Below are positions 26,957 through 36,871 of a DNA stretch of 53,021 nucleotides, one piece after another. Under the pieces are notes generated by a model. It had not been told where the DNA came from. It ran no database searches and was given only the letters and a program-made list of their open reading frames with translations. The position numbers and the translations under genes are program-made. The DNA is from Acholeplasma sp. Lineage in GTDB: Bacteria; Bacillota_I; Bacilli_A; Acholeplasmatales; UBA5453. Positions within the stretch are counted from its first letter, which is position 1, and each line of letters begins with the position of its first letter. The stretch spans positions 1-53,021 of the forward strand of contig DUNK01000002.1 of assembly GCA_012839355.1 (NCBI GenBank), written 5' to 3'.

Positions 26957-27203
26957 GAACTAACGAATCTAAATATTCATCTAGTAATTCTTCTAATTCG
27001 TCCCATTCTTCGTCCGTCTCGATATCTTCAAAATATCCGCCATCTTTTGAAGTTTGAACATATCTCGCTGCGCTTATTTCATCTGACCCAACAATTTGAA
27101 ATACAACATATTGTTTTTGAGTTTCTTCGTTAAGGTGTGTAAATAAAATATCAGCTAAGATTTCTTCGTCATCACGAATGATTGTAATTTGATTATTTTC
27201 CAT
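26922..27203 (-). CDS. yrzB: DUF1292 protein (YrzB-like)
   Basis: A 93-residue acidic protein of the DUF1292 family, function unknown. The pattern ITIIRDDEEILADILFTHLNEETQKQYVVFQIVG and an acidic tail rich in D and E fit YrzB. It is placed between ruvX and trmR as in B. subtilis. It overlaps ruvX by 11 nt, and its last 35 nt may also encode the trmR N-terminus in another frame. Confidence 0.88.
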   Translation of the reverse strand: MENNQITIIRDDEEILADILFTHLNEETQKQYVVFQIVGSDEISAARYVQTSKDGGYFEDIETDEEWDELEELLDEYLDSLVLEEDEDDVDEE

Positions 27204-27624
27204 CTTTCTTTTCTCCTTTATAATCTAAATAGTTTTGCAGTATTAGTACTGCAGCTAACATATCTTTATTTTCATGTCTTTTCTTGCTTGAAAGACCTGC
27301 TTCTTTCATTGTGTCTAATGCTTGTTTAGTTGTCAGTCTTTCATCCCAAAGAATGACTTCTTTTTTCGTCTTTTCTTCCAATAGTTCTTTAAACATAATA
27401 GATACTTCTGCCCTCTCGCCAATGTCGCTACTTAAATGTTTAGGAAGACCTAAAACTATTATATCAATATTTTCTCTTTTTATATATTTAGAAATATAGT
27501 TGGCGGCTTGTCTATAATTACCTTTTGGAAACCTATATGTTTCTACTCCATTAGCAATAACTCCTGTGTCGCTTCTTGCGATTCCTAAACTAACTTCACC
27601 TAAGTCTAAACCTATATAAATCAT
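27193..27624 (-). CDS. ruvX: RuvX/YqgF-family nuclease
   Basis: RNase H-fold protein of 143 residues, homologue of YqgF/YrrK, linked to Holliday-junction resolution and pre-16S rRNA processing. Catalytic acids are in IGLDLGEVSLGIARSD, VLGLP and WDERLTTKQAL, with the C-terminal NKDMLAAVLILQNYLD. It lies 1 nt downstream of alaS; yrzL, normally between, is absent. Confidence 0.93.
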   Translation of the reverse strand: MIYIGLDLGEVSLGIARSDTGVIANGVETYRFPKGNYRQAANYISKYIKRENIDIIVLGLPKHLSSDIGERAEVSIMFKELLEEKTKKEVILWDERLTTKQALDTMKEAGLSSKKRHENKDMLAAVLILQNYLDYKGEKKDGK

Positions 27625-27625
27625 C

Positions 27626-30220
27626 TTAAATAGTCTCCATTAATTCTATTAGTGCATCAAGCATACTCATCTCACTTGTCCCACCCATCGCAAAATCGTT
27701 TTTACCGCCACCTCTACCACCAGAAACTTCATTTAATTTATTGACAATATCTCTAGCATTGTTTTGGTTGGTGCGAACTAAATATGTAACTTTATCTTCT
27801 TGAATATTTAATAATAACAATGTGTCTGATTTAATCTTATCATAAAGTTCAAATAATAAACTTCTTAAAATATTACCTTCTAAACCTTTAGTAATAATTA
27901 AGTTGTTTCTCTTATTTTTAATTAATTCATCTTGATTACTTAAAAGTTCTTTTTCTAAACTTTCTTTAATGCCTACTTCTAATTGATGATTTAACTGTTT
28001 TAATTCATTGATATAGTTTCTTAAATTGATTGTATCTAAGTAACTCTTAGTTGGTTTAGGTTCTTCTAACTTATTATATTTAACACTAATCCCTTTTTCT
28101 TTTATTTCATCTAAAAGTGAATTAGTTTTTTGTTTTAATGTTTCAATCTCATTGAATAAGCCTTTATTTCTCTCTTTAAAATCATCAATGATATTTGCAC
28201 CAGAAAAAGCCTCTATTCTATATATACCTGAACCGATAGAGAAAATACTTGAGATTTGAAAATCTATAATCTCTTTTGTGTTTTTAACATGCGTTCCACC
28301 ACACAACTCAACTGAGTCTTTTCCTGCGCTTACAACTCTAACTGTATCACCATATTTTTCACCAAAAAGAGCTGTTGCGCCTTCTTTAATTGCATCATTA
28401 TAACTCATTACATTGGTGGAAACTTCTAACTCTTCTTTTATCATATCTTTAACTCTTTTTTCAATCTTTAATATTTCTTCATCTGTTAAAGATTCATAAT
28501 TGTTAAAATCAAATCTTAAAAAGTCATCGGCTACTAAACTTCCTTGCTGATTAACATGTTCGCCTATCTCTGTTTTTAAAGCATGATGCAGTAAGTGTGT
28601 TGCCGTATGATTTTTTCTGATGTTATCTCTTCTACTAACATCAATTTTCGCTACAACAATATCACCTTCAGCGAAGTCTCCGTCTACTTGATGTAAATGC
28701 TGACCATTTGGAAGTTCAATAACATCTTCTACTAAAAGATCATTGATTGTTCCAGTGTCCGCTATTTGTCCCCCTTTTGTTGCATAAAAAGGTGTTTCTT
28801 CTAAAACTATCCCACTATCAAAAACTTTAATGATGCTTGTTGTTACGGCAGTTTTTTCATAACCAACAAACTTTGATTCACCTTTAAAGTTTAAATAAGA
28901 CTCATCTTGTAAAGACATTGATGAAACATCTTTTCTTAAATCACGACTCATCTTTTGTCTTTCTTTTAAGAGTTCATAAAACCCTTCAGTATCAATTTTA
29001 ATTTTATGTTCGTTAGCATATTCTTCTTGTAACTCTAATGGAAACCCATAAGTATCAAATAATAAAAATGAATCTTCTTTGTTAATTTCATTTTTCTCTT
29101 TTGCTATTTTTCTAACTAACATTTCACCCTTTGATAATGTCTTTAAAAATTTTTCTTCTTCGCTACTAATTATCTTATTAGTTATTTCAATGTTTTGTTT
29201 TACTTCTGGATACCAATCACCCATTATTCTAACTACAGCACCTGTAAGTTTTGTTAGAAATGGTCCTTCAATATTTAATTCTTTGCCATGTTTTAACGCT
29301 CTTCTTAATAATCTTCTTAAAACATAACCTCTACCTTCGTTTGACAAAACTGCTCCATCGCTAATTGCCATCACTAATGTTTTAATATGATCGGCAATTA
29401 TTTTAAATGATGTTTGACCAGTATATTTAACATTAGCAACCTTTTCTAACTCTTCAATAATCGGTAAAAATAAATCAGTCTCAAAGTTTGTCTCTGTGCC
29501 TTGTAAAACACTCGCAAATCTTTCTAAACCTGCGCCTGTATCAATGTTTTTGTGCGGTAACTCTTTATATTCGCTTCTTTTCTTGCCTTCTTCGGCATTA
29601 AACTGAGAAAAAACAATATTCCAAATTTCTACATAACGATCATTTTCAATATCTTGAGCGATTAACTCAATGCCACCATCAGCATATCTACTACCTCTAT
29701 CATAAAAGATTTCTGTGTTTGGACCCGATGGGCCAGGACCAATTTCCCAGTAATTATCTTTTGTCGCAACTAAATGCGTTTCCGGAACTCCCAAACTTAA
29801 CCAAACATTTTTAGCATCAATATCAGTTGGATAATAACTAAAATAAAGTTTTTCAAGTGGAAAGTTAAAATACTTTTCACTCGTTAGCAGTTCAAATCCC
29901 ATTTCGATTGCTTCTTTTTTAAAATAATCGCCAACAGAAAAGTTGCCTAACATCTCAAAAAATGTATGATGTCTTGCTGTTATACCTACATTAGTAATAT
30001 CATTCGTTCTAATACATTTTTGAATGTTTGCCATTTTCTTTGATGGTGGTACATGTGTTCCATCAAAATATTTTTTAAGTGGCGCAATACCAGCATTAAT
30101 CCATAAAAGTGTAGGGTCGTCAAAAGGAATTAAAGGTGAACTTTCAATAATTCTATGCCCTTTATCTTTAAAAAACTGTAACCATACTTTTCTAATTTCA
30201 TCACTACTCATAAATCGCAT
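27626..30220 (-). CDS. alaS: Alanyl-tRNA synthetase
   Basis: Class II synthetase of 864 residues. The catalytic core shows SSPLIPFDDPTLLWINAG, QKCIRTNDI, TARHHTFFEMLGNFSVGDYFK and GAGLERF. The editing domain has NHTATHLLHHALK and the distal ELCGGTHVKNT zinc motif. A C-terminal oligomerisation part ends GGRGGGKNDFAMGG. Expression is controlled by a T-box leader upstream that reads tRNA-Ala charging. It heads the ruvX-yrzB-trmR-trhP1-trhP2 operon. Confidence 0.98.
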   Translation of the reverse strand: MRFMSSDEIRKVWLQFFKDKGHRIIESSPLIPFDDPTLLWINAGIAPLKKYFDGTHVPPSKKMANIQKCIRTNDITNVGITARHHTFFEMLGNFSVGDYFKKEAIEMGFELLTSEKYFNFPLEKLYFSYYPTDIDAKNVWLSLGVPETHLVATKDNYWEIGPGPSGPNTEIFYDRGSRYADGGIELIAQDIENDRYVEIWNIVFSQFNAEEGKKRSEYKELPHKNIDTGAGLERFASVLQGTETNFETDLFLPIIEELEKVANVKYTGQTSFKIIADHIKTLVMAISDGAVLSNEGRGYVLRRLLRRALKHGKELNIEGPFLTKLTGAVVRIMGDWYPEVKQNIEITNKIISSEEEKFLKTLSKGEMLVRKIAKEKNEINKEDSFLLFDTYGFPLELQEEYANEHKIKIDTEGFYELLKERQKMSRDLRKDVSSMSLQDESYLNFKGESKFVGYEKTAVTTSIIKVFDSGIVLEETPFYATKGGQIADTGTINDLLVEDVIELPNGQHLHQVDGDFAEGDIVVAKIDVSRRDNIRKNHTATHLLHHALKTEIGEHVNQQGSLVADDFLRFDFNNYESLTDEEILKIEKRVKDMIKEELEVSTNVMSYNDAIKEGATALFGEKYGDTVRVVSAGKDSVELCGGTHVKNTKEIIDFQISSIFSIGSGIYRIEAFSGANIIDDFKERNKGLFNEIETLKQKTNSLLDEIKEKGISVKYNKLEEPKPTKSYLDTINLRNYINELKQLNHQLEVGIKESLEKELLSNQDELIKNKRNNLIITKGLEGNILRSLLFELYDKIKSDTLLLLNIQEDKVTYLVRTNQNNARDIVNKLNEVSGGRGGGKNDFAMGGTSEMSMLDALIELMETI

Positions 30221-30248
30221 AAATAATCCTCCATATACATAAATAAAA

Positions 30249-30440
30249 CCCTTAGAAAAACTCTAAGGGCGACATAGCCGCGGTACCACCTTAGTTCTAC
30301 AAAATCGTAGCACTCGTTATGCTTTTAAGGCAAGCTTACCTCGTACTCATAAGCAGCTTCACTAAATTTAGTTTACACCATTTCACCAACCTGATGCTCT
30401 CTTAAAAACTTCCTTCAGTTACTCATCTTAATCTTCATAC
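30249..30440 (-). promoter_or_regulatory. T-box riboswitch leader of alaS
   Basis: On the minus strand the leader has the core AAGGTGGTACCGCGG (30279-30293 region) that pairs with the uncharged tRNA acceptor end. Next is a terminator CCCTTAGA/TCTAAGGG (30249-30269) with a T-rich tail before alaS. Stem I has AGAGAGCATC and GGTTGGTGAAA. The specifier region GAAGCTGCTT (30351-30360) offers two consecutive GCU codons, both alanine. Uncharged tRNA-Ala should favour antitermination and raise alaS expression. Confidence 0.93.
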
Positions 30441-30446
30441 AAAACT

Positions 30447-30475
30447 ATTTTATAATAACTTCTTAAAAATGTAAA
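30447..30475 (-). promoter_or_regulatory. Promoter of the alaS T-box transcript
   Basis: Minus-strand TTTACA (30470-30475), 17-nt spacer, TAAAAT (30447-30452), directly after the stop codon of the upstream PAP2 gene. Confidence 0.7.
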
Positions 30476-30479
30476 CATT

Positions 30480-31328
30480 TTAAGTTTCTATTTCTTGTTT
30501 AAATATCTTTTTAAAAAGCGCTGGTGCTCCTAAACTTGCCCAGAAAGCAACAAAGAAATATCTAATTGCATCTAAGATGTTATATTCACCAATTAATTTA
30601 AATAAAAGTTTTAAGCCAAAATATAATGCTAATGTAACACCTAATCCAATTAACACTTTAAATATTTGAATTTTAAGCGGAGCCTTAGTATCATAACCAA
30701 TATACTTTTTCTCAAGCAAATATCCTGTCACTAAACCGATATATGCTCCACCTGAAACAAAGACTTGGTGCTCAGGAATAAAAATCATTAAAAGTATTAG
30801 TGCTGGCGCAAGCGCTAAACCAACATATTCTTCTTGGTCGGGAAGTCTACTATATAAAACTAACCCTAATATACCGATTACTAATCCTAGTGCCATACCT
30901 ACTAAAACATCTTCTAAGTAATGCTGTCCTAAATACATTCTTGAAAATGGAACTAAAATTGCCAAAGCTATAAATGTCCATTTCACCCAATTAACTTTTC
31001 TATATTCATACACCATAAAAGTTGCCGCTGTAGTTATGTTTTGTGAGTGACCACTTGGCATACTTGAGCCTTCTGTTTTTTGTAAGATTGGCTTTGCGCC
31101 TTCTTCGTATGGTCTAGGTTTTTGAGTAAAGTTTTTTATTGCTCCGTTAAGACCAGCTGAAAACAGTAATGTTGTCATTAATTTATATGCTGTCTTTTTA
31201 TCAATACACCAAAAAAGAATCACACCTAAAATTATAAATGCTAATACATCGCCAGTCTCAGTAATTATTCTCATCAACCAATCTAACACTGGATTTGATA
31301 ACTTTTGAATTGCTTCAATAATTGCCAT
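30480..31328 (-). CDS. PAP2-family membrane phosphatase
   Basis: A 282-residue polytopic phosphatase with all three PAP2 motifs: KNFTQKPRP (K-x6-RP), PSGHSQ, and SRMYLGQHYLEDVLVG (SR-x5-H-x3-D). The likely substrate is a lipid phosphate such as phosphatidate, PGP or undecaprenyl diphosphate; the sequence does not decide. About seven membrane segments are present, more than the minimal family, with a C-terminal extension (GVTLALYFGLKLLFKLIGEY). It follows the patatin gene by 14 nt, suggesting a lipid-turnover pair. Confidence 0.88.
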   Translation of the reverse strand: MAIIEAIQKLSNPVLDWLMRIITETGDVLAFIILGVILFWCIDKKTAYKLMTTLLFSAGLNGAIKNFTQKPRPYEEGAKPILQKTEGSSMPSGHSQNITTAATFMVYEYRKVNWVKWTFIALAILVPFSRMYLGQHYLEDVLVGMALGLVIGILGLVLYSRLPDQEEYVGLALAPALILLMIFIPEHQVFVSGGAYIGLVTGYLLEKKYIGYDTKAPLKIQIFKVLIGLGVTLALYFGLKLLFKLIGEYNILDAIRYFFVAFWASLGAPALFKKIFKQEIET

Positions 31329-31342
31329 AATTTTTCTCCTTT

Positions 31343-32254
31343 TTATCCTTTATCTTTTTTATACATCTCTCTAACCTTTTCGTGAATTTTTTCAGGAATG
31401 GTTATGTTGTTAAAAGACTTTTCATCTACATTAAACTCATACTTGTTTTCTTTTCTAATTAAGATCTTCTCTTGTAGTAAATATTCTATCATACTCTTAG
31501 TTACAAAGTATCCATATTTGACTCTTCGTTCAAATAATCTTATGTCAAATGCTATCGATGACAAGAACCTTGTAAGTCTCAAAGCGGGCATAGAATACAT
31601 ACTAGTTAACTCAATTAAAGTTACATTTTTATCACTATATTTATTAATGTCCATATTCTTTTTAAACGAGGAACGAAAAATAACATCCACACCTTTCTCA
31701 ACTAACACGTTAATCGGATTGTTATCAGATATTCCACCATCTACATAATAATTATCATCAATGTTTTGAAAACCGAAAACGACTGGAATAGAACCGCTCG
31801 CAATAACATAATCTAATGGGTTTTCTTTATAGTTTAAATGAACAATAACTTTCTTTCTATTAGATCTAAGTGCTAATTTTACCAAGGTAGGTTCTTTGAT
31901 TTTTGTTAGTACTACATAAAAATCTTTATTTGATGATTTAAAGAGGTTTTCATCTAAATAAATCTTAGCCATTTCTCTAACGATATCCATACTATAAAAC
32001 CCGCCGGTTTCTCTATCCATTCTTGAAAGTGGTTCTTCTTTAAATGGATTCTTTTTTATTCCGTTTAACCAAATATCATAAACAGTTTGACTATTATTAC
32101 TACATAAATAAAAATATGCATTTATCGCTCCTATTGATACACCAGAAATAACATTAATTGAATCGATTAAGTTATACTCTTCAAGTGCTTTTAAAACTCC
32201 TATTTGATAAGCACCTTTAGCTCCTCCGCCTCCGAGCGATAATCCTACTTTCAT
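31343..32254 (-). CDS. Patatin-like phospholipase
   Basis: Serine-Asp dyad lipid acyl hydrolase of 303 residues. The oxyanion glycine stretch is GLSLGGGGAKGAYQIGVL (4-21), the nucleophile elbow GVSIGAINA (GxSxG), and the catalytic Asp is in YVDGGISDNNP. There is no signal peptide, so it acts on the inner face or in the cytosol. The ATG overlaps the smpB stop by 4 nt. It may process membrane lipids with the adjacent PAP2 phosphatase. Confidence 0.92.
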   Translation of the reverse strand: MKVGLSLGGGGAKGAYQIGVLKALEEYNLIDSINVISGVSIGAINAYFYLCSNNSQTVYDIWLNGIKKNPFKEEPLSRMDRETGGFYSMDIVREMAKIYLDENLFKSSNKDFYVVLTKIKEPTLVKLALRSNRKKVIVHLNYKENPLDYVIASGSIPVVFGFQNIDDNYYVDGGISDNNPINVLVEKGVDVIFRSSFKKNMDINKYSDKNVTLIELTSMYSMPALRLTRFLSSIAFDIRLFERRVKYGYFVTKSMIEYLLQEKILIRKENKYEFNVDEKSFNNITIPEKIHEKVREMYKKDKG

Positions 32255-32691
32255 TTCACACCTAGTTTTCTCATTCTTCTTTTTTGTTCTTCTTGTTTTA
32301 TGCTTTCACGTTTATCATACAATTTTTTCCCTTTTGCAACTGCTACTTCTACTTTTAATAATGCTTGTTTAAAGTAGAGTTTTAAAGGTATTAGTGTATA
32401 ACCTTCACGCTCTCTCCTTGTTTGGAGTTTTAATATCTCACGTTTATGCATTAAAAGTTTTCTATCTCTTGTTTCATCATGATTAAAACCGCCAGACTGC
32501 AAGTATGCTGCAACATGCATACCAATGATAAAAAGCTCACCATTTTTAATAGTGATATGCGCATCATTAATATTAACTTTTCCTGCACGAATAGACTTAA
32601 TCTCTGAACCTTTTAATTGGATTCCCGCTTCATAAGTCTCTTCAATAAAATATTCGTGTCGTGCTTTTCTGTTTTGCGCAACAACTTTCAT
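32251..32691 (-). CDS. smpB: SsrA-binding protein SmpB
   Basis: Binds tmRNA and delivers it to stalled ribosomes for trans-translation. 146 residues with KARHEYFIEETYEAGIQLKG, GSEIKSIRAGKVNINDAHI and the C-terminal KGKKLYDKRESIKQEEQKR tail that occupies the mRNA channel. It is located 8 nt after rnr, the usual rnr-smpB pair. The tmRNA gene itself is not in the window. Confidence 0.96.
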   Translation of the reverse strand: MKVVAQNRKARHEYFIEETYEAGIQLKGSEIKSIRAGKVNINDAHITIKNGELFIIGMHVAAYLQSGGFNHDETRDRKLLMHKREILKLQTRREREGYTLIPLKLYFKQALLKVEVAVAKGKKLYDKRESIKQEEQKRRMRKLGVK

Positions 32692-32699
32692 TTTATCAC

Positions 32700-34706
32700 C
32701 TATTTTCCGACAATCTCAAAAGTGATTTGTCGTAATTCTACACTAACAGAGACTAGTTTTACTATTAATTTTTTACCTAATTTAAATACTTCGTTAGTCT
32801 TTTCGCCAACTAACATTCTTCTTTTCTCATCATAATTATAATAATCTTCTAATGTTCTTACTAATACTGCACCTTCAATACCTTTATCAATCTCAACGAA
32901 AATTTGGTTTTTCGTAACACCAGAAACTATCCCCTCATAGATGTTACCAACTTTATCTTCCATAAACTCAGCAATCTTTAACTTATCTACTTCTCTTTCA
33001 AGAGTCATTGCGAGTCTTTCCATTTTACTAGACTGAATAGCAATTGGTTCAATATTTTCTTCATAATAACTAATTGTTTTTTCTAAATTATTTGGTCTTA
33101 TTAAAAAATCTTTAACTATTCTATGTAAAAGCAAGTCTGGATATCTTCTTATTGGTGCTGTAAAGTGACTATAATATTTTAATGCTAAACCAAAGTGGCC
33201 TAATGGTTCCATAGTATATTTAGCTCTATTCATCGCCTTTAACATTAACTCATGAACAAGCCTTTTATTTGGACTATCTTCAACATCTCTAATAATTGCT
33301 TGGAGAGTTTTTGGCGTAATATTTTTATGTTTTGGTGTATTAATATCTAAAGCTTTTAATTCTGTAAACAACTCTAATAGTTTTTCATCTTTTGGTTTTT
33401 CATGAACACGATAAATTGATGGTAAATCAAGATAAAACAAATGACTGCCAACAATCTGGTTTGTTAAAATCATAAACTGTTCAATAATTCCTTCAGAGAT
33501 TCCATGTTCTCTTACTTGAATATCTACTATATCATTATTTTCATTTAAAATATACTTATATTCAACACTTTCAAACTCTAATGAGCCTTCTTTTTCTCTT
33601 TGTTCTTTTAAAAGTTTTGATAGTTTAAGCATATTATCTAACATATTTTCTTCTTGTTTATTTTTTAATGAACCACCAGCAAAATAAGCATTTACTTCAT
33701 TATATGATAATCTTCTATTAACATTAATGACTGTTTCTTTTATCTCATGAGAAACAACTTCGCCTTTATCGTTAATAATCATAAAAACACTCAACGCATA
33801 TTTTTCTTCTTCATTTAGACTACATAAATCGTTGCTTAATCTTTGTGGGAGCATTGGAATAACACGATCCGCAAGATATGCTGATGTCGCACGTTTTAAC
33901 GCTTCTTTATCAATTGATGAACCTTTTTTCACATAATGAGAAACATCAGCTATATGCACACTTAAATGATAATTACCATCAACAATCTTTAAACTGATGG
34001 CATCATCTAAGTCTTTCGCATCTTCACCATCAATAGTAACTATATATTCATCTGTTACGACAAACCTATCATCCTTTTTGATTTCTCTATCTAAACTATT
34101 TGCTTCATTAATTACTTCTTTTGGAAACTTATATGGAAAACCATACTCATAAACTAAAGTTAAAATATCAATATCTGGATCATTAATAAAACCTATTCTC
34201 TCTTCAATCCTTCCATCAATATAATCAAGGTTATATTCAACAAACTTAATTAATACTACTTCTCCATCTAAAACATTTTGTCTACCAACTAATCTTATCG
34301 GTAAACGAAAATATTTATTTGGAGTTAAAAAGATTTGATTTTTAAACTTTTTAACTGTACATACAACCTCTTCTGTTTCTCTTTTTAAAACTTCTATAAC
34401 ATGATTATATCTACCCATTCTAACTAAGACTAAATCGCCATCTAAAGCAGTACCTAAATCTCTATCTTGTAGATATAAGTCTTCCATTCCTTCTAACAAT
34501 AAAAAACCAAATCCTTCTTTTAAATCAAGTCTACCAATAATAAACTTTCTTTCTAAAGAATAATTATCTTTTTTTCTTCTTAATATTCCATTATCAACTT
34601 TTTCATTTAATAACTTTTCTAGTAGTTCATAATCCCAGTATCCCAACTCCAAAAGTTCAAGAAATGAATATACCCTTTTATCCTTAAAAGGTTCTAAAAT
34701 GTGCAT
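32700..34706 (-). CDS. rnr: Ribonuclease R
   Basis: Processive 3'-5' exoribonuclease of the RNB family, 668 residues. N-terminal cold-shock domains precede the RNB core with IDGEDAKDLDDAISL (catalytic Asp cluster), HIADVSHYV and YSHFTAPIRRYPDLLLHR. A C-terminal S1 domain (EGIVSGVTKNQIFVEI) follows. The Lys-rich tail of longer RNase Rs is missing and the total is about 100 residues shorter. It pairs with smpB for decay of trans-translated mRNAs. It is driven by a promoter overlapping the eno terminator. Confidence 0.94.
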   Translation of the reverse strand: MHILEPFKDKRVYSFLELLELGYWDYELLEKLLNEKVDNGILRRKKDNYSLERKFIIGRLDLKEGFGFLLLEGMEDLYLQDRDLGTALDGDLVLVRMGRYNHVIEVLKRETEEVVCTVKKFKNQIFLTPNKYFRLPIRLVGRQNVLDGEVVLIKFVEYNLDYIDGRIEERIGFINDPDIDILTLVYEYGFPYKFPKEVINEANSLDREIKKDDRFVVTDEYIVTIDGEDAKDLDDAISLKIVDGNYHLSVHIADVSHYVKKGSSIDKEALKRATSAYLADRVIPMLPQRLSNDLCSLNEEEKYALSVFMIINDKGEVVSHEIKETVINVNRRLSYNEVNAYFAGGSLKNKQEENMLDNMLKLSKLLKEQREKEGSLEFESVEYKYILNENNDIVDIQVREHGISEGIIEQFMILTNQIVGSHLFYLDLPSIYRVHEKPKDEKLLELFTELKALDINTPKHKNITPKTLQAIIRDVEDSPNKRLVHELMLKAMNRAKYTMEPLGHFGLALKYYSHFTAPIRRYPDLLLHRIVKDFLIRPNNLEKTISYYEENIEPIAIQSSKMERLAMTLEREVDKLKIAEFMEDKVGNIYEGIVSGVTKNQIFVEIDKGIEGAVLVRTLEDYYNYDEKRRMLVGEKTNEVFKLGKKLIVKLVSVSVELRQITFEIVGK

Positions 34707-34723
34707 CTAATCACCTATATTTA

Positions 34724-34753
34724 ATTATATCATTTTTCCTTAGTTTCTTGCAA
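34724..34753 (-). promoter_or_regulatory. Promoter of rnr
   Basis: Minus-strand TTGCAA (34748-34753), 18-nt spacer, TGA-TATAAT (34724-34729), an extended -10. The -35 abuts the T-tract of the eno terminator. Confidence 0.7.
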
Positions 34754-34784
34754 AAAAAAAGGAGCAACTTTGAATTGCTCCTTT
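34752..34784 (-). terminator. Terminator of eno
   Basis: AAAGGAGCAA and TTGCTCCTTT form a 10-bp stem with a 7-nt loop. It is followed on the minus strand by a run of Ts, 10 nt after the eno stop. Confidence 0.92.
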
Positions 34785-34793
34785 ATTTCAATC

Positions 34794-36113
<1,320 letters not shown>

Positions 36114-36137
36114 TCATTCATTTATTTACCATCTTAA

Positions 36138-36165
36138 ATTATACTATAATTTTGATTTAATTCAA
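36138..36165 (-). promoter_or_regulatory. Promoter of eno
   Basis: Minus-strand TTGAAT (36160-36165), 16-nt spacer, TATAAT (36138-36143). Confidence 0.7.
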
Positions 36166-36207
36166 CGAATAATGTAAAATTTTCACAAGTAAACACTTAC
36201 ATCTTTT

Positions 36208-36684
36208 TTATTTCATTCTTTGGTATGTTAAATAGATAATAATCCCATAAATAAATATGCTTAATAAATTTATTGCTATTTGAAAAGCATCAAATGCCCA
36301 GTAAAACAAAAAAGTATACTGATGAATAGGATTTAAAATGTGTATGCTAAGTGGTTGTTTAGAATATAATAATGTAATCATATCGCTAGACACACCCATT
36401 ATATAATCCCCTATTAATAAAAACAAAACAGCTAAAATTGAATACCAAACGTGATAAACATAAAAACTGCCTCTCAACCTTTTAATGAGCAACATATAAT
36501 AAATAACAAACACAAACAATGAGAGAAATGCAAAAGGTGTAAAAACAACTAAAAACCTTAACGCCCCAAGCATTGCCGCAAAAAGCGTAGAAAGCAATAA
36601 TCCTTCAAGAAGAAATCTTCTCAATTCTTTTTTCATTATTGGCTCTTTAAATTGTCTGAAATAATTTACAATCCTTCTTTTCAT
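36208..36684 (-). CDS. Four-helix membrane protein, unknown function
   Basis: A 158-residue protein with about four hydrophobic segments (TLFAAMLGALRFLVVF; FLSLFVFVIYYMLLI; YSILAVLFLLIGDYIM; FQIAINLLSIFIYGIIIY). I do not recognise the family. The stated start gives a basic N-terminus. A second Met (MKKELRRFLLEG, 36636) has AAAGAG 9 nt before it and may be the real start. It stands alone between eno and the divergent gpmI. Confidence 0.7.
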   Translation of the reverse strand: MKRRIVNYFRQFKEPIMKKELRRFLLEGLLLSTLFAAMLGALRFLVVFTPFAFLSLFVFVIYYMLLIKRLRGSFYVYHVWYSILAVLFLLIGDYIMGVSSDMITLLYSKQPLSIHILNPIHQYTFLFYWAFDAFQIAINLLSIFIYGIIIYLTYQRMK

Positions 36685-36841
36685 TTATTAATTAAACCCC
36701 TATATAGTTTTTTTATCTTAGTAAAGCCACTATTTATTATACATAAAAAGTATAATATTCGCAAATTAGACACATTTTCAAACCTCGAAAAAATGAAAAC
36801 ACTTTCTTTACATATTGTTTATAATTATATGCGTTTTAATG

Positions 36842-36847
36842 TATAAT
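36842..36847 (+). promoter_or_regulatory. Candidate -10 of gpmI
   Basis: TATAAT 25 nt before the gpmI ATG, with a second TATAAT at 36820-36825. No clear -35 at standard spacing is seen for either. Confidence 0.4.
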
Positions 36848-36871
36848 TATTAAGGACAAGGATGTGAATAT

